The translations under genes were made by a program, and so were the position numbers. A stretch of 64,000 bases of DNA, from NCBI GenBank assembly GCA_963720475.1, contig OY970394.1:1178001-1242000 (forward strand), in the 5' to 3' direction. This document shows, one piece after another, positions 33,967-41,848 of this stretch (its first letter is position 1; the number at the start of each line of letters is the position of its first letter). The DNA comes from G963720475 sp963720475. GTDB taxonomy: Bacteria; Actinomycetota; Thermoleophilia; Solirubrobacterales; Thermoleophilaceae. The notes below the pieces were generated by a model. It saw only the letters and a program-made list of their open reading frames with translations, searched no databases and was not told the DNA's origin.

Positions 33967-34179
33967 TCAGTCGAGCACGACGAGCGTGTCGCCCTCGGAC
34001 ACGCTCTGGCCCTCGGAGCACTTGATCTCGGAAACCTTGCCGCCGTCCTCGGCCTCGACGGGCATCTCCATCTTCATCGACTCGAGGATCACGAGCGTGT
34101 CGCCCTCCTCGATCTCCTGGCCGACTTCGCACTCGATCTTCCACACCGTGCCGGTGATGTGGGCTTCGACGTCGGGCAA
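33967..34179 (-). CDS. small biotin carrier protein (TB7.3-like)
   Basis: A 70-residue biotin/lipoyl attachment domain and nothing else, starting at TTG 34179 behind GGGAGAG. The biotinyl lysine is in ILESMKMEMPV, in the usual hairpin between two sets of four strands; EGDTLVIL and EGDTLVVLD mark the twofold symmetry. The length and the ESMKMEIP-type site match the free-standing actinobacterial carrier TB7.3 rather than the long carrier domains of carboxylases. Which carboxylase it serves is unknown; a carboxyltransferase subunit is at 56.5 kb and biotin synthesis genes are 2 kb away. Confidence 0.9.
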   Translation of the reverse strand: MPDVEAHITGTVWKIECEVGQEIEEGDTLVILESMKMEMPVEAEDGGKVSEIKCSEGQSVSEGDTLVVLD

Positions 34180-34251
34180 CGCGCTCTCCCCTCGGGTTCG
34201 ACAACGGGCGGCGCGCACCATAACCGCCGGTCTAGATGGCTCGTGGCTCAT

Positions 34252-34953
34252 ATGGTTTCGCGGATGGGGGACGAGCTGACGGTGATCATCACCGCGTACA
34301 ACGAGGCCGACCGTCTCGATTCGACGCTTGGCACGCTGGCCGAGGCGTTCCCGGACGCGCGAATCGTCGTGGCCGACGACGCGTCCACCGACGCGACCGG
34401 CCACATCGCGCTGCAGGCCGGCGCCGACCTCGTCCGTGCGCCTCGGAAGCTCGGGAAGGGCGGCACGGCGACGCTCGCGGCCGAGCGCGAGCTCGCCGCG
34501 AACGGCGCCCGCTCCTACCTGCTGTGCGACGGCGACCTCGGCGCCTCCGCGGGCGAGCTCGCCGGCCTCGTCGCCGCGCTCGGGCACGAGCGCTGCGACA
34601 TCGCGGTGGCGACATTCTCGCGCCGCGTCGGCGGTGGGGTTGGTGCTGCGCTCGGGCTCTCGCGCCGCGCGGTTCGCGACACCACGGGCCTCGAGCTCGA
34701 AGCGCCCCTCTCCGGCCAGCGCGCGCTCACCGCCGAGGCGCTCGCCGCGGTCGTCCCGTTCGCCGACGGCTTCGGCATGGAGACGGGCATGGCGATCGAC
34801 GCGCACCGCGCCGGCCTCAAGATCCGCGAGGTCGAGCTCGACCTCGAGCATCGCGCGACCGGGCGCACCCCCGGCGGCTTCACACACCGCGCGCGGCAGG
34901 CGCGCGACATCGCGAAGGCGTGGCTCGCGCGCCGGGGAGGCGGACAACAGTGA
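34252..34953 (+). CDS. family 2 glycosyltransferase
   Basis: 233 residues of the GT-A fold, family GT2: VIITAYNEADRLDSTLGTL (nucleotide-binding strand), VVADDASTDATGHIA with the DDxS motif, GTATLAAERELAANG and the metal site LLCDGDLGAS. It lacks a membrane segment. The C-terminal part GMETGMAIDAHRAGLKI and VELDLEHRATGRTPGG is reminiscent of dolichol-phosphate-sugar or glucosyl-3-phosphoglycerate synthases. Start ATG 34252 or ATG 34264 cannot be distinguished. Its stop overlaps the GTG of glycerol kinase (GTGA), and the acyltransferase follows, so it may take part in glycerol-based lipid or compatible-solute synthesis. Confidence 0.85.
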   Translation: MVSRMGDELTVIITAYNEADRLDSTLGTLAEAFPDARIVVADDASTDATGHIALQAGADLVRAPRKLGKGGTATLAAERELAANGARSYLLCDGDLGASAGELAGLVAALGHERCDIAVATFSRRVGGGVGAALGLSRRAVRDTTGLELEAPLSGQRALTAEALAAVVPFADGFGMETGMAIDAHRAGLKIREVELDLEHRATGRTPGGFTHRARQARDIAKAWLARRGGGQQ

Positions 34954-36410
34954 TCCTCGCGATCGACCAGGGCACGACGGGCTCAACCTCCATCGTCTTC
35001 GACTCGGACGGCCGCGAATGCGGGCGCGCCTACCGCGAGTTCGAGCAGCACTTCCCCCGGCCCGGCTGGGTCGAGCACGACGCGGCCGAGATCTGGGACG
35101 TCACCCGCGCGGTCGCGCACGAGGCGCTCGCAGCCGCCGGCGTCGAGGGGAGCGCGCTCGCGGGCATCGGGATCACCAACCAGCGCGAGACGGTCGTCGC
35201 CTGGGACGAGGCGAGCGGCGAGCCGCTCCACCGCGCGATCGTCTGGCAGGACCGGCGCACCGCCGAACGCTGCGACGAGCTCCGCGCCGCCGGACACGAG
35301 CCGCTCTTCCGCGAGCGCACGGGCCTTGTCCTCGATCCCTACTTCTCCGGGACGAAGGTCGAGTGGCTGCTACGCGAGGGGGGCGTCCCGGCGGACGCGC
35401 GCTTCGGCACGATCGACGCCTGGCTCGCGTTCAAGCTCACAGGCCGGGCGGTGACCGACTACTCGAACGCCGCGCGCACGCTGCTGTTCGACATCAACCG
35501 GCTCGAGTGGGACGCCGAGCTGTGCGACCTGCTCGGCGTGAACCCGGCCTCGCTGCCGGAACCGCGCCCGAGCGCCGAGGTGTACGGCACGACGACCGAG
35601 TTCGGCGGCGAGGTGCCCGTGGCCGGGATCGCCGGCGACCAGCAGGCTGCGCTCTACGGCCAGGCGTGTCACTCGCCGGGCATGGGCAAGAACACCTACG
35701 GCACGGGCAGCTTCGTGCTCGAGAACGCGGGAGCCACCGTGCCGAGTCCCGAGGACGGACTGCTCACTACCGTCGCCTGGGGAGTGGGCGACCGGGTGGA
35801 CTACGCGCTCGAAGCGTCGATCTTCGTCACCGGCGCGGCGGTCCAGTGGCTGCGCGATGGGCTCGGCGTGATCCGCGAGGCCGCCGAGACCGAGGCGCTC
35901 GCCGCGGCGCTGGACTCGAACGACGGCGTCTACTTCGTCCCCGCGCTCACCGGCCTCGGCTCGCCGCACTGGGACCCGAACGCGCGCGGCACGATCGTCG
36001 GGCTGACGCGCGGCTCGGGCCGCGAGCACCTCGCGCGCGCGACGCTCGAGGCGATCGCCTACCAGACGGTCGACGCCGTGCGCGCGATGGAGGCCGCCTC
36101 CGGCGTCGAGTTCGGAGAGCTGAAGGCCGACGGCGGCGCGGTCGCCAACCGCTGGCTGATGCAGTTCCAGGCGGACGTCCTCGGGGTGCCCGTGATCGTC
36201 CCCGAGATCGCCGAGACCACCGCGCTCGGCGCCGCCTACCTCGCGGGTGTCGCCGTCGGGCTGTGGGACGAGCCGGGCGTCGCCGCGATGTGGCGCGAGG
36301 CCGCGCGCTACGAGCCGCAGATGGGCGCCGGCGAGCGCGAGGAGCTGCTGGCCGGCTGGGCCGCGGCGCTCGACCGCGCGCGCAGTAACCCCGACCCCGG
36401 GCGCGGGTAG
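34950..36410 (+). CDS. glpK: glycerol kinase
   Basis: 486 residues of the FGGY kinase family, phosphorylating glycerol at C3 with ATP. It begins VILAIDQGTTGSTSIVFDSD (phosphate-1 motif) and shows FEQHFPRPGWVEHD, AGIGITNQRETVVAWD, IVWQDRRTAERCDEL, AGDQQAALYGQ, KNTYGTGSFVLEN and the FGGY-type signature ADGGAVANRWLMQFQADVLG. GTG 34950 overlaps the glycosyltransferase stop, and the acyltransferase gene begins 10 bases after its own stop. Linkage with PlsC-like acyltransferase suggests feeding glycerol-3-phosphate into lipid synthesis. Confidence 0.95.
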   Translation: MILAIDQGTTGSTSIVFDSDGRECGRAYREFEQHFPRPGWVEHDAAEIWDVTRAVAHEALAAAGVEGSALAGIGITNQRETVVAWDEASGEPLHRAIVWQDRRTAERCDELRAAGHEPLFRERTGLVLDPYFSGTKVEWLLREGGVPADARFGTIDAWLAFKLTGRAVTDYSNAARTLLFDINRLEWDAELCDLLGVNPASLPEPRPSAEVYGTTTEFGGEVPVAGIAGDQQAALYGQACHSPGMGKNTYGTGSFVLENAGATVPSPEDGLLTTVAWGVGDRVDYALEASIFVTGAAVQWLRDGLGVIREAAETEALAAALDSNDGVYFVPALTGLGSPHWDPNARGTIVGLTRGSGREHLARATLEAIAYQTVDAVRAMEAASGVEFGELKADGGAVANRWLMQFQADVLGVPVIVPEIAETTALGAAYLAGVAVGLWDEPGVAAMWREAARYEPQMGAGEREELLAGWAAALDRARSNPDPGRG

Positions 36411-36420
36411 CAATCGCCAC

Positions 36421-37218
36421 GTGAAGCCCCAGGTTTACAAAGACCCGCGCCCGGCCGAGTTCTTCACCCGCTTTCACGAGCGGACCCGCAGGCGAAGCGC
36501 CGACTTCGTCTACCAGCTGGTGCGCGTCGTACTCACCCCGTACCTGCTGCTCTTCTACCGCACGCGCTGCATCGGCTCGGACCACGTCCCGCTCGAGGGC
36601 GGCGCCGTCATCGCCCCCAACCACTTCTCCTTCCTCGACCACTTCTTCGTCGCTGTGTACCTGCGGCGGAAGGTCTATTTCATGGCGAAGTCGCAGCTGT
36701 TCACGAACCCGATCCTGATCTGGATCTTCACCCACGGCGGCGTCTTCCCGGTCCGCCGCGGCCACCGCGACGAGGAGGGTTTCATCACCGCCCGGACCGT
36801 GCTCGAGCGCGGCGAGCTCGTCGTCATGTACTGCGAGGGCGGCCGCTCGCGCACGCACGAGCTCGGCGAGGCGAAGCCGGGCATCGGGCGGATCGCGCTC
36901 GAGACGGGCGTCCCGATCGTCCCGACGGCGATCGTCGGCTCGGACAAGGCGCGCGACTGGCGCAAGCTCCAGTTCCCGAAGGTGACCGTCCAGTACGGCC
37001 AGTCGCTCCAGTTCGAGCAGGTCGACGAGCCTACGCGCGAGCAGTCGCAGGCGGCGGCCGACACGGTCTTCGAAGACGTCAAGCGGCTTCACGGCGGCAT
37101 CCGCCAGGGCGGGCGCCGCAGTGCCATCCGCGCGGCTCGCGAGGCCCAGCGGGCTGCGCGGGAGAAGGCGACCGACGCGGCCGAGGCCGCGATGAGCCCG
37201 CCGACACAGAGCGCCTAG
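36421..37218 (+). CDS. 1-acyl-sn-glycerol-3-phosphate acyltransferase-like protein
   Basis: 265 residues of the PlsC/LPLAT family. The acceptor motif NHFSFLD (consensus NHx4D) is at residues 65-75, FPVRRG follows, and CEGGRSRTHELG carries the EGGRS glycerolipid-phosphate-binding motif; GVPIVPTAIVG is motif IV. A hydrophobic stretch near residue 40 (LVRVVLTPYLLLFY) would contact the membrane. The last 40 residues are an alanine/arginine-rich helix not needed for catalysis. GTG 36421 lies 10 bases after the glycerol kinase stop, so it is likely co-transcribed with glpK and the glycosyltransferase. Confidence 0.92.
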   Translation: MKPQVYKDPRPAEFFTRFHERTRRRSADFVYQLVRVVLTPYLLLFYRTRCIGSDHVPLEGGAVIAPNHFSFLDHFFVAVYLRRKVYFMAKSQLFTNPILIWIFTHGGVFPVRRGHRDEEGFITARTVLERGELVVMYCEGGRSRTHELGEAKPGIGRIALETGVPIVPTAIVGSDKARDWRKLQFPKVTVQYGQSLQFEQVDEPTREQSQAAADTVFEDVKRLHGGIRQGGRRSAIRAAREAQRAAREKATDAAEAAMSPPTQSA

Positions 37219-37251
37219 CCGTACGCACCGCCGGCTTCCGCGCGCTTCGGT

Positions 37252-38157
37252 CTACGCGTAGACCGGATCGAGCTTGTTCCAGAACTCGATGTCGTGCCCG
37301 GGAATGATCAGCGCCCCCGGTGTCTGCTCGGCATAGAGCTGGATCTCGCGCAGCGAGCGGCGGAAGTTGTGCTCGTCCTCCATGCGGGCCGGCAGGTGGG
37401 AGTGGGTGAGCGTGCGCAGGGTGTAGATCGCATCCCCGGCGATCAGCGCCTCGCGGTCCTTGAGCCGTAGCACCACGGACATGTGCCCATGCGTGTGACC
37501 GGGCGTGTAGACGCAACGCACGCTGCCGTCGCCGAACACGTCGAGCGAGCTTCCGAAACTGGCGAACGAGTCGCCGCCGGATGAGCTGAAGTCGAGCGTG
37601 CGGTAGTCGAAGGCGTGATCGAACTGCTTTGACCGGTAGCCGTGGAGCTCGCCGTCGCTGGTGGCCGCCTCCCACTCGCGCGCGGAGAAGAGGAACGTGG
37701 CCGCGGGAAACTCGGACATCGCGCTCGCGTGATCGGTGTGGAGGTGGGTCATCAGCACCGTCCGGACCGCGGACGCCTCGGTGCCCGCGGCACGCAGCTG
37801 CGCCGCGACGGCCTGGTCCGGGGTCATCTCGATCCCCTTGAAGATGAAGGAGCCGATCCGGCCGAGGCTCTGCTTCGGGTCGACAGCGACCGAGGGATGG
37901 AACCCCGTGTCGACGAGGATGCTCCCCGCGCTCGGGTGCTCGACCCAGAACGCGACTACGGGAACGGTGAGCCAGTGCTCCTTGGGCACGCCGATTCCGA
38001 GCGAGTGGAGTGTCGCGAGCCGCCCCTCCTCGCGGAGGAACCACGGCTCGGGCCCGCGCATCGTGCCGGACAGGAGGGGACGGAGCGTGACAGTGGCGCC
38101 CTCACTTCCTCCTGGAAGCGGGAGCGTCGCGGGCTGCGCGTCGGCGTGGGTGGCCAT
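37252..38157 (-). CDS. metallo-beta-lactamase-fold hydrolase, N-acyl homoserine lactonase-like
   Basis: 301 residues of the MBL fold. The metal motif HLHTDHASAM (HxHxDH) is present, with later ligands in YTPGHTHGHMSV, IAGDAIYTL (aspartate) and IPGHDIEFWN. The insertion with SLGRIGSFIFKGIEMTPDQA and the ordering resemble AhlD/AiiA-type lactonases, although many such proteins act on other lactones or esters. A quorum-quenching role is therefore only possible. ATG 38157 has TATCGT eight bases upstream and no ribosome-binding site; this -10 box abuts that of the divergent SDR gene. Confidence 0.85.
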   Translation of the reverse strand: MATHADAQPATLPLPGGSEGATVTLRPLLSGTMRGPEPWFLREEGRLATLHSLGIGVPKEHWLTVPVVAFWVEHPSAGSILVDTGFHPSVAVDPKQSLGRIGSFIFKGIEMTPDQAVAAQLRAAGTEASAVRTVLMTHLHTDHASAMSEFPAATFLFSAREWEAATSDGELHGYRSKQFDHAFDYRTLDFSSSGGDSFASFGSSLDVFGDGSVRCVYTPGHTHGHMSVVLRLKDREALIAGDAIYTLRTLTHSHLPARMEDEHNFRRSLREIQLYAEQTPGALIIPGHDIEFWNKLDPVYA

Positions 38158-38165
38158 CGCGAGGC

Positions 38166-38177
38166 ACGATATAAGGT
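38166..38177. promoter_or_regulatory. abutting divergent -10 boxes
   Basis: The 29-base gap between the lactonase-like gene (minus, ATG 38157) and the SDR gene (plus, ATG 38187) contains TATCGT on the minus strand (38166-38171, 8 bases from the start) directly followed by TAAGGT on the plus strand (38172-38177, 9 bases from the start). Neither gene has a ribosome-binding site. Transcription of both genes from here should be mutually exclusive. Confidence 0.55.
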
Positions 38178-38186
38178 GCGGCGCCG

Positions 38187-39020
38187 ATGCCCTCGGAGAT
38201 CTTCGCCCCCGGCCTGCTCGACGGGCAAGTCGTGATCGTGAGCGGCGCGGGCTCCGGGCTCGGCCGCGCCACCGCCGTCGAGCTGACCGCCTGCGGCGCC
38301 CATGTCGTGGGTGTCGGCCGCCGGATCGAGCCCCTGGAGGAGACCCGCGCGCAGTGCGAGGGCGACCGCTTCGAGTTGCACCAGTGCGACATCCGCGAGG
38401 AGGACCAGGTCGCCGCGCTCATGGAGGGGGTGCTCGAGCGCCACGGCAAGATCGACACGCTCGTCAACAACGCCGGCGGCCAGTACATGACCCCCGCTGA
38501 AGCGATCACGAAGAAGGGTTTCGACACGGTCGTCGGACTGAACCTCGGCGGTACCTGGCTGATGATCCACGCGGTCGCGACGAAGGCGATGATCCCGGCC
38601 GCTGGCGGGAAGATCGTCAACGTCACCCTCTCGCCGCACCACGGCCTGCCCGGGATGGCGCACTCCTCTGCCGCGCGGGCGGCGGTAGAGAACCTCACCC
38701 GCGAGCTCTCGATCGAGTGGGCACGCTTCCAGATCAAGCTGACGGCCGTCGCGACTGGCCACTTCAAGACCGAGGCGATCAAGAAGTACCCCGAGCCCGT
38801 CCAGCAAGGGGTCGCCGCGAGCGTGCCCCTGGGCCGCCTCGGCCGCCCCGAGGAACAGGCCTGGCTGATCGCGTACCTGGCCTCGCCCGCGGGCGACTAC
38901 TACTCCGGCTGCGTGATCACCCTCGACGGAGCGCGCGACAACTGGTACGGCCAGTGGCCGCCCGCCGGGCTCACCGATGACGAGGGCAAGCCCGTCGCCG
39001 AAGAGCGCCGGCCGAAGTGA
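38187..39020 (+). CDS. PECR-like short-chain dehydrogenase/reductase
   Basis: 277 residues. The cofactor motif VSGAGSGLGRATAVEL is followed by VGRRIEPLEE (basic residues after beta-2, which favour NADPH), NNAGGQY, and VTLSPHHG. The usual catalytic Tyr-x3-Lys is replaced by MAHSSAARAAVENLTREL, the pattern of peroxisomal trans-2-enoyl-CoA reductases and dienoyl-CoA reductases, which lack the tyrosine. So reduction of an enoyl-CoA is likely. It ends DDEGKPVAEERRPK, and its stop overlaps the GTG of the lysyl-oxidase-like gene. TAAGGT nine bases upstream of ATG 38187 replaces a ribosome-binding site. Confidence 0.87.
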   Translation: MPSEIFAPGLLDGQVVIVSGAGSGLGRATAVELTACGAHVVGVGRRIEPLEETRAQCEGDRFELHQCDIREEDQVAALMEGVLERHGKIDTLVNNAGGQYMTPAEAITKKGFDTVVGLNLGGTWLMIHAVATKAMIPAAGGKIVNVTLSPHHGLPGMAHSSAARAAVENLTRELSIEWARFQIKLTAVATGHFKTEAIKKYPEPVQQGVAASVPLGRLGRPEEQAWLIAYLASPAGDYYSGCVITLDGARDNWYGQWPPAGLTDDEGKPVAEERRPK

Positions 39021-39937
39021 CACCGAATCGCGCCGGGCCCGCTTGGGTTTGGGGCTGGATGCTCCAGAACCGCAAACTGCTGATCTGGGCGCTGGTGGCG
39101 CAGCTCGCCTTGCTCGCGGGGCTGGGCCTCGTCGCGTCGGCCCGCGCCCAGGACGAGGGCGGCGTCTCGCCCGGCGAGGTCACGCCGGACGACGGCGACA
39201 ACAACCCCTGCACTGGCCCGGGAAGCGAGGACCTGCTCTGTCCGGACCTGAAGATGTCGAAGCCGTTCGGGCTCTACGTCCAGAAGACGAAGAAGCGCGT
39301 CCGCCTGCGGGCCGGCAACTCGATCAACAGCCGCGGCGAAGGTCCGATGGAGGTCCGCGGGACGCGGGTCAATTCGACCTCGATGACCGTCAACCAGGCG
39401 ATTTACCGCCGCGGACGCAGCACGCCGCTGCTCGTGAAGTCGAAGGGCCGGCTCGACTTCAAGGACGCCCGCCCGCACGGGCTGTTCTGGAAGTTCCGCA
39501 ACCCGGCGCGCTTCGAGCTCTGGTCGGTCGACTCGCGCGGCAAGCGCAGCAAGCTCGTTCGCACCGGTCCGAAGATCCACTACTGCCTGCGCGACCTGAC
39601 GCACACCGCCGGCACCATCGAGCGCTCGCCCAACTCGCGCGTTTACCCGGCCTGCAACGAGAACCGCTCGACGCGGCGTGTGACCCTCGGCACCTCGACG
39701 GGCTGGTCGGACGTCTACCCGCCCACCTATCCGGAGCAGTGGATCGACGTGACGGGGTTGCGCGGCACCTACATCTACCGCCACGTCGCCGACCCGACGA
39801 ACGTCCTGCTCGAGTCGCACGAGGACAACAACGACGCGCAGGTGACCGTCCGCCTGCCCTTCAAGACCACCTCGCCGAGCAAGAAGTACACGAACCCCGA
39901 CGCCGACAAGGGCGGCGGCGGGGACGGCGGGTACTAG
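39017..39937 (+). CDS. lysyl-oxidase-like secreted protein without copper histidines
   Basis: 306 residues from GTG 39017, overlapping the SDR stop. A hydrophobic segment at about residues 20-42 (LLIWALVAQLALLAGLGLVA) ends in ARAQ, a likely signal peptide. The C-terminal half has the lysyl oxidase pattern: YCLRDLTHTAGT, VYPACNE, GTSTGWSDVYPPTYPEQWID, VTGLRGTYIYRHVADP and LLESHEDNNDAQ. The copper site, normally a His-x-His-x-His cluster before these motifs, reads HGLFWKFRNPARFELW, with only one histidine. It therefore keeps the fold but probably not the amine-oxidase copper centre. The glycine-rich tail follows. It may act as a surface binding protein. Confidence 0.75.
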   Translation: MTPNRAGPAWVWGWMLQNRKLLIWALVAQLALLAGLGLVASARAQDEGGVSPGEVTPDDGDNNPCTGPGSEDLLCPDLKMSKPFGLYVQKTKKRVRLRAGNSINSRGEGPMEVRGTRVNSTSMTVNQAIYRRGRSTPLLVKSKGRLDFKDARPHGLFWKFRNPARFELWSVDSRGKRSKLVRTGPKIHYCLRDLTHTAGTIERSPNSRVYPACNENRSTRRVTLGTSTGWSDVYPPTYPEQWIDVTGLRGTYIYRHVADPTNVLLESHEDNNDAQVTVRLPFKTTSPSKKYTNPDADKGGGGDGGY

Positions 39938-39997
39938 CGCTCGGTCGCGTCGCCAGCCTGCAACAGCGGGCACTGAGGGGGTGGATTCAGGGGGGCT

Positions 39998-40930
39998 GTG
40001 CGTCTTATGGGTTGTATGCAACCCCGAGGCGCACAACCCCTCCAAGTTGACGGCCTCGTTGCTGTGCTGGCTCGCCGGCAGCACGGCGTCGTGGCTCGGT
40101 TTCAGCTGGTTGAAATCGGCCTCAGTCCAGAGCAGATCAAGCGCAGGGTGCGGGCGGGACGGCTCATCCGCTTGTACACAGGCGTCTACGCCGTGGGGTA
40201 CCGCCCACTCACTCAAGAGGGGAAGTGGATGGCGGGCGTTCTGGCTGTGGGACCGGGTGGCGTCCTAAGCCATCGGGCAGGCGCGGCGCACTGGAAACTC
40301 ATCCGTCATTGCCCGCCTTGCATCGACGTCACGGTCCGCCGGGGCTCTGCACGGACGCGCGGAAATCTGATCGTGCACCAGACGACCCGCCTCGATCGTC
40401 GAGACATCACGGAGAAGCGCCGCATCCCGATCACGAGTCCCGCCCGCACTCTGCTCGACTACGCGGAGACCGCGACCGACCGGGAGATCGAGCATGCGCT
40501 CGACGAGTCGGAGCGCCTAAGGCTTTGCCGGGAGCATCACATCTTTTCCGTCATAGCCCGGTATCCGGGTCGCCGGGGAGGCGGGGTCTTGAAAGCGGTC
40601 CTGGACGGGCATCTGATTGGAACCACAGCCACCGCCAACGACTTCGAAGAACTCTTCCTCGTCCTCTGCGACGAGTACGGCATCCCGCGCCCGGAGGTGA
40701 ACCAATGGATCGGCCGCTACAAGGTGGACTTCCTCTGGCGCGACCACAAGCTCATCGTCGAAACCGACGGGGCGGAGTCCCACCGAACACGCAAGGCCTT
40801 CGAGGCCGACCGCGCCCGCGACGCCGAGCTGACCACGGCCGGCTACCGCGTACTCAGGTTCACCTGGCGCCAGCTAACGCGCGACCCGGAGTGGGTCACG
40901 CGCAAGCTGACCGCAGCGCTAGAGGTCTAG
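39998..40930 (+). CDS. AbiEi-type domain fused to a DUF559/Vsr-like endonuclease domain
   Basis: 310 residues. The N-terminal 80 or so (LARRQHGVVARFQLVEIGLS then EQIKRRVRAGRLIRLYTGVY) form the winged-helix of AbiEi antitoxins; the middle resembles the AbiEi C-terminal region (ITSPARTLLDYAE). The last 100 residues are a PD-(D/E)xK nuclease domain like DUF559/Vsr: FEELFLVL, YKVDFLWRDHKLIVETDG and GYRVLRFTWRQL, with acidic residues and lysine in place. No AbiEii toxin gene is adjacent. The start could be GTG 39998, ATG 40007 or ATG 40016; GGGGGG precedes the first. Codon use is a little less GC-biased than around it, so recent transfer is possible. Confidence 0.8.
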   Translation: MRLMGCMQPRGAQPLQVDGLVAVLARRQHGVVARFQLVEIGLSPEQIKRRVRAGRLIRLYTGVYAVGYRPLTQEGKWMAGVLAVGPGGVLSHRAGAAHWKLIRHCPPCIDVTVRRGSARTRGNLIVHQTTRLDRRDITEKRRIPITSPARTLLDYAETATDREIEHALDESERLRLCREHHIFSVIARYPGRRGGGVLKAVLDGHLIGTTATANDFEELFLVLCDEYGIPRPEVNQWIGRYKVDFLWRDHKLIVETDGAESHRTRKAFEADRARDAELTTAGYRVLRFTWRQLTRDPEWVTRKLTAALEV

Positions 40931-41754
40931 GTGTACATCCCGGTGAACTGACCACCGGTGACGTTCAGCACCTGGCCGTGGACGTAGTTGGACCAGGGCG
41001 AGCAGAGGAAGAAGACGCCGCCGGCGGCCTCCTCCGGAGTGGCGGGGCGTCCGAGCGGGATCATCATCGAGGCCATCTGGCGGAGCTGGCCCGGGATGCC
41101 GAGCTGGATCTCCTCACCGCCGCGCTCGATCGTGCCGGCCTCCTCCTTGGCCGCCGTCAGGCGCGTCTCGACAAAACCGAAGGCGACCGCGTTCACGTTG
41201 ATCTTGAACTGGCCCCACTCCTTCGCGAGCGTCTTCGTAAGTCCGACGACGCCCGATTTGCCGGACGAGTAGTTCACCTGGCCGGCGTTGCCCATCGTGC
41301 CTGAGATCGAGGAGATGTTCACGACCTTGCGGAAGACCTCCTTGCCCTCCTCCTTCTCCTTCTTCGCCGGCTCGCGCAGGTGCGGCGCGGCCGCGCGCAG
41401 GACGCGGAACGGGACGACGTTGTGGATGTCGATCATCGCCTGGAACTGCTCGTCGGACATCTTGTGAATCGGTCCGTCCCAGGTGTAGCCGGCGTTGTTG
41501 ACGATGATGTCGATCTGGCCAAAAGCCTCCACGGCCGTCTCGACGAGCTTGTCGCAGACGCCGTCTGAGGTGAGATCGCCGGCGAACGTCGCGGTCTCGC
41601 CCTTGATCTCGCCAGAGGCCTCCTCGGCGACGTCGCCGTCGAGGTCGTTGATCAGGACCTTGGCGCCCTGCTCGGAGAGCAGCTCGGCCGTCGCGCGGCC
41701 GATGCCGCGGGCCGAGCCGGTGACGATCGCTGCCTTGCCATCCAGTACTCCCAT
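40927..41754 (-). CDS. short-chain dehydrogenase/reductase
   Basis: 275 residues from ATG 41754 (AGGAG about ten bases upstream; the longer frame to 41859 has no support). Motifs: IVTGSARGIGRATAELL, INDLDGDVAEEA (acidic, NAD-type), IIVNNAGYTWDG, VVNISSISGTMG, NYSSGKSGVVGLTKTLAKEW (Tyr-x3-Lys) and LNVTGGQFTGM at the end. It resembles 3-oxoacyl-ACP/3-hydroxyacyl-CoA dehydrogenase-type SDRs and has an unusual charged insert (REPAKKEKEEGKEVF) before the catalytic serine. It is convergent with the AbiEi-fusion gene, their stops sharing CTAG, and divergent from the MpaB-like gene. Confidence 0.88.
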   Translation of the reverse strand: MGVLDGKAAIVTGSARGIGRATAELLSEQGAKVLINDLDGDVAEEASGEIKGETATFAGDLTSDGVCDKLVETAVEAFGQIDIIVNNAGYTWDGPIHKMSDEQFQAMIDIHNVVPFRVLRAAAPHLREPAKKEKEEGKEVFRKVVNISSISGTMGNAGQVNYSSGKSGVVGLTKTLAKEWGQFKINVNAVAFGFVETRLTAAKEEAGTIERGGEEIQLGIPGQLRQMASMMIPLGRPATPEEAAGGVFFLCSPWSNYVHGQVLNVTGGQFTGMYT

Positions 41755-41848
41755 GTGCGTGTCAACTCCTGTGTCGAAGTGGGTGAAGTCGCGCACCTTA
41801 CTTGTCTCGGCGTTTACCGGCAGCCCTGCCGGTAAGATGCGAACCGCG

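Noticed and set aside
37252..38157. Firm quorum-quenching AHL lactonase assignment
   Set aside because: HxHxDH is common to all metallo-beta-lactamase hydrolases; residues that define AHL specificity cannot be confirmed by eye.
16483..40930. Stops shared as CTAG by convergent genes (16483-16486, 40927-40930) as a regulatory device
   Set aside because: Such overlaps are expected in compact GC-rich genomes because CTAG contains TAG on both strands.
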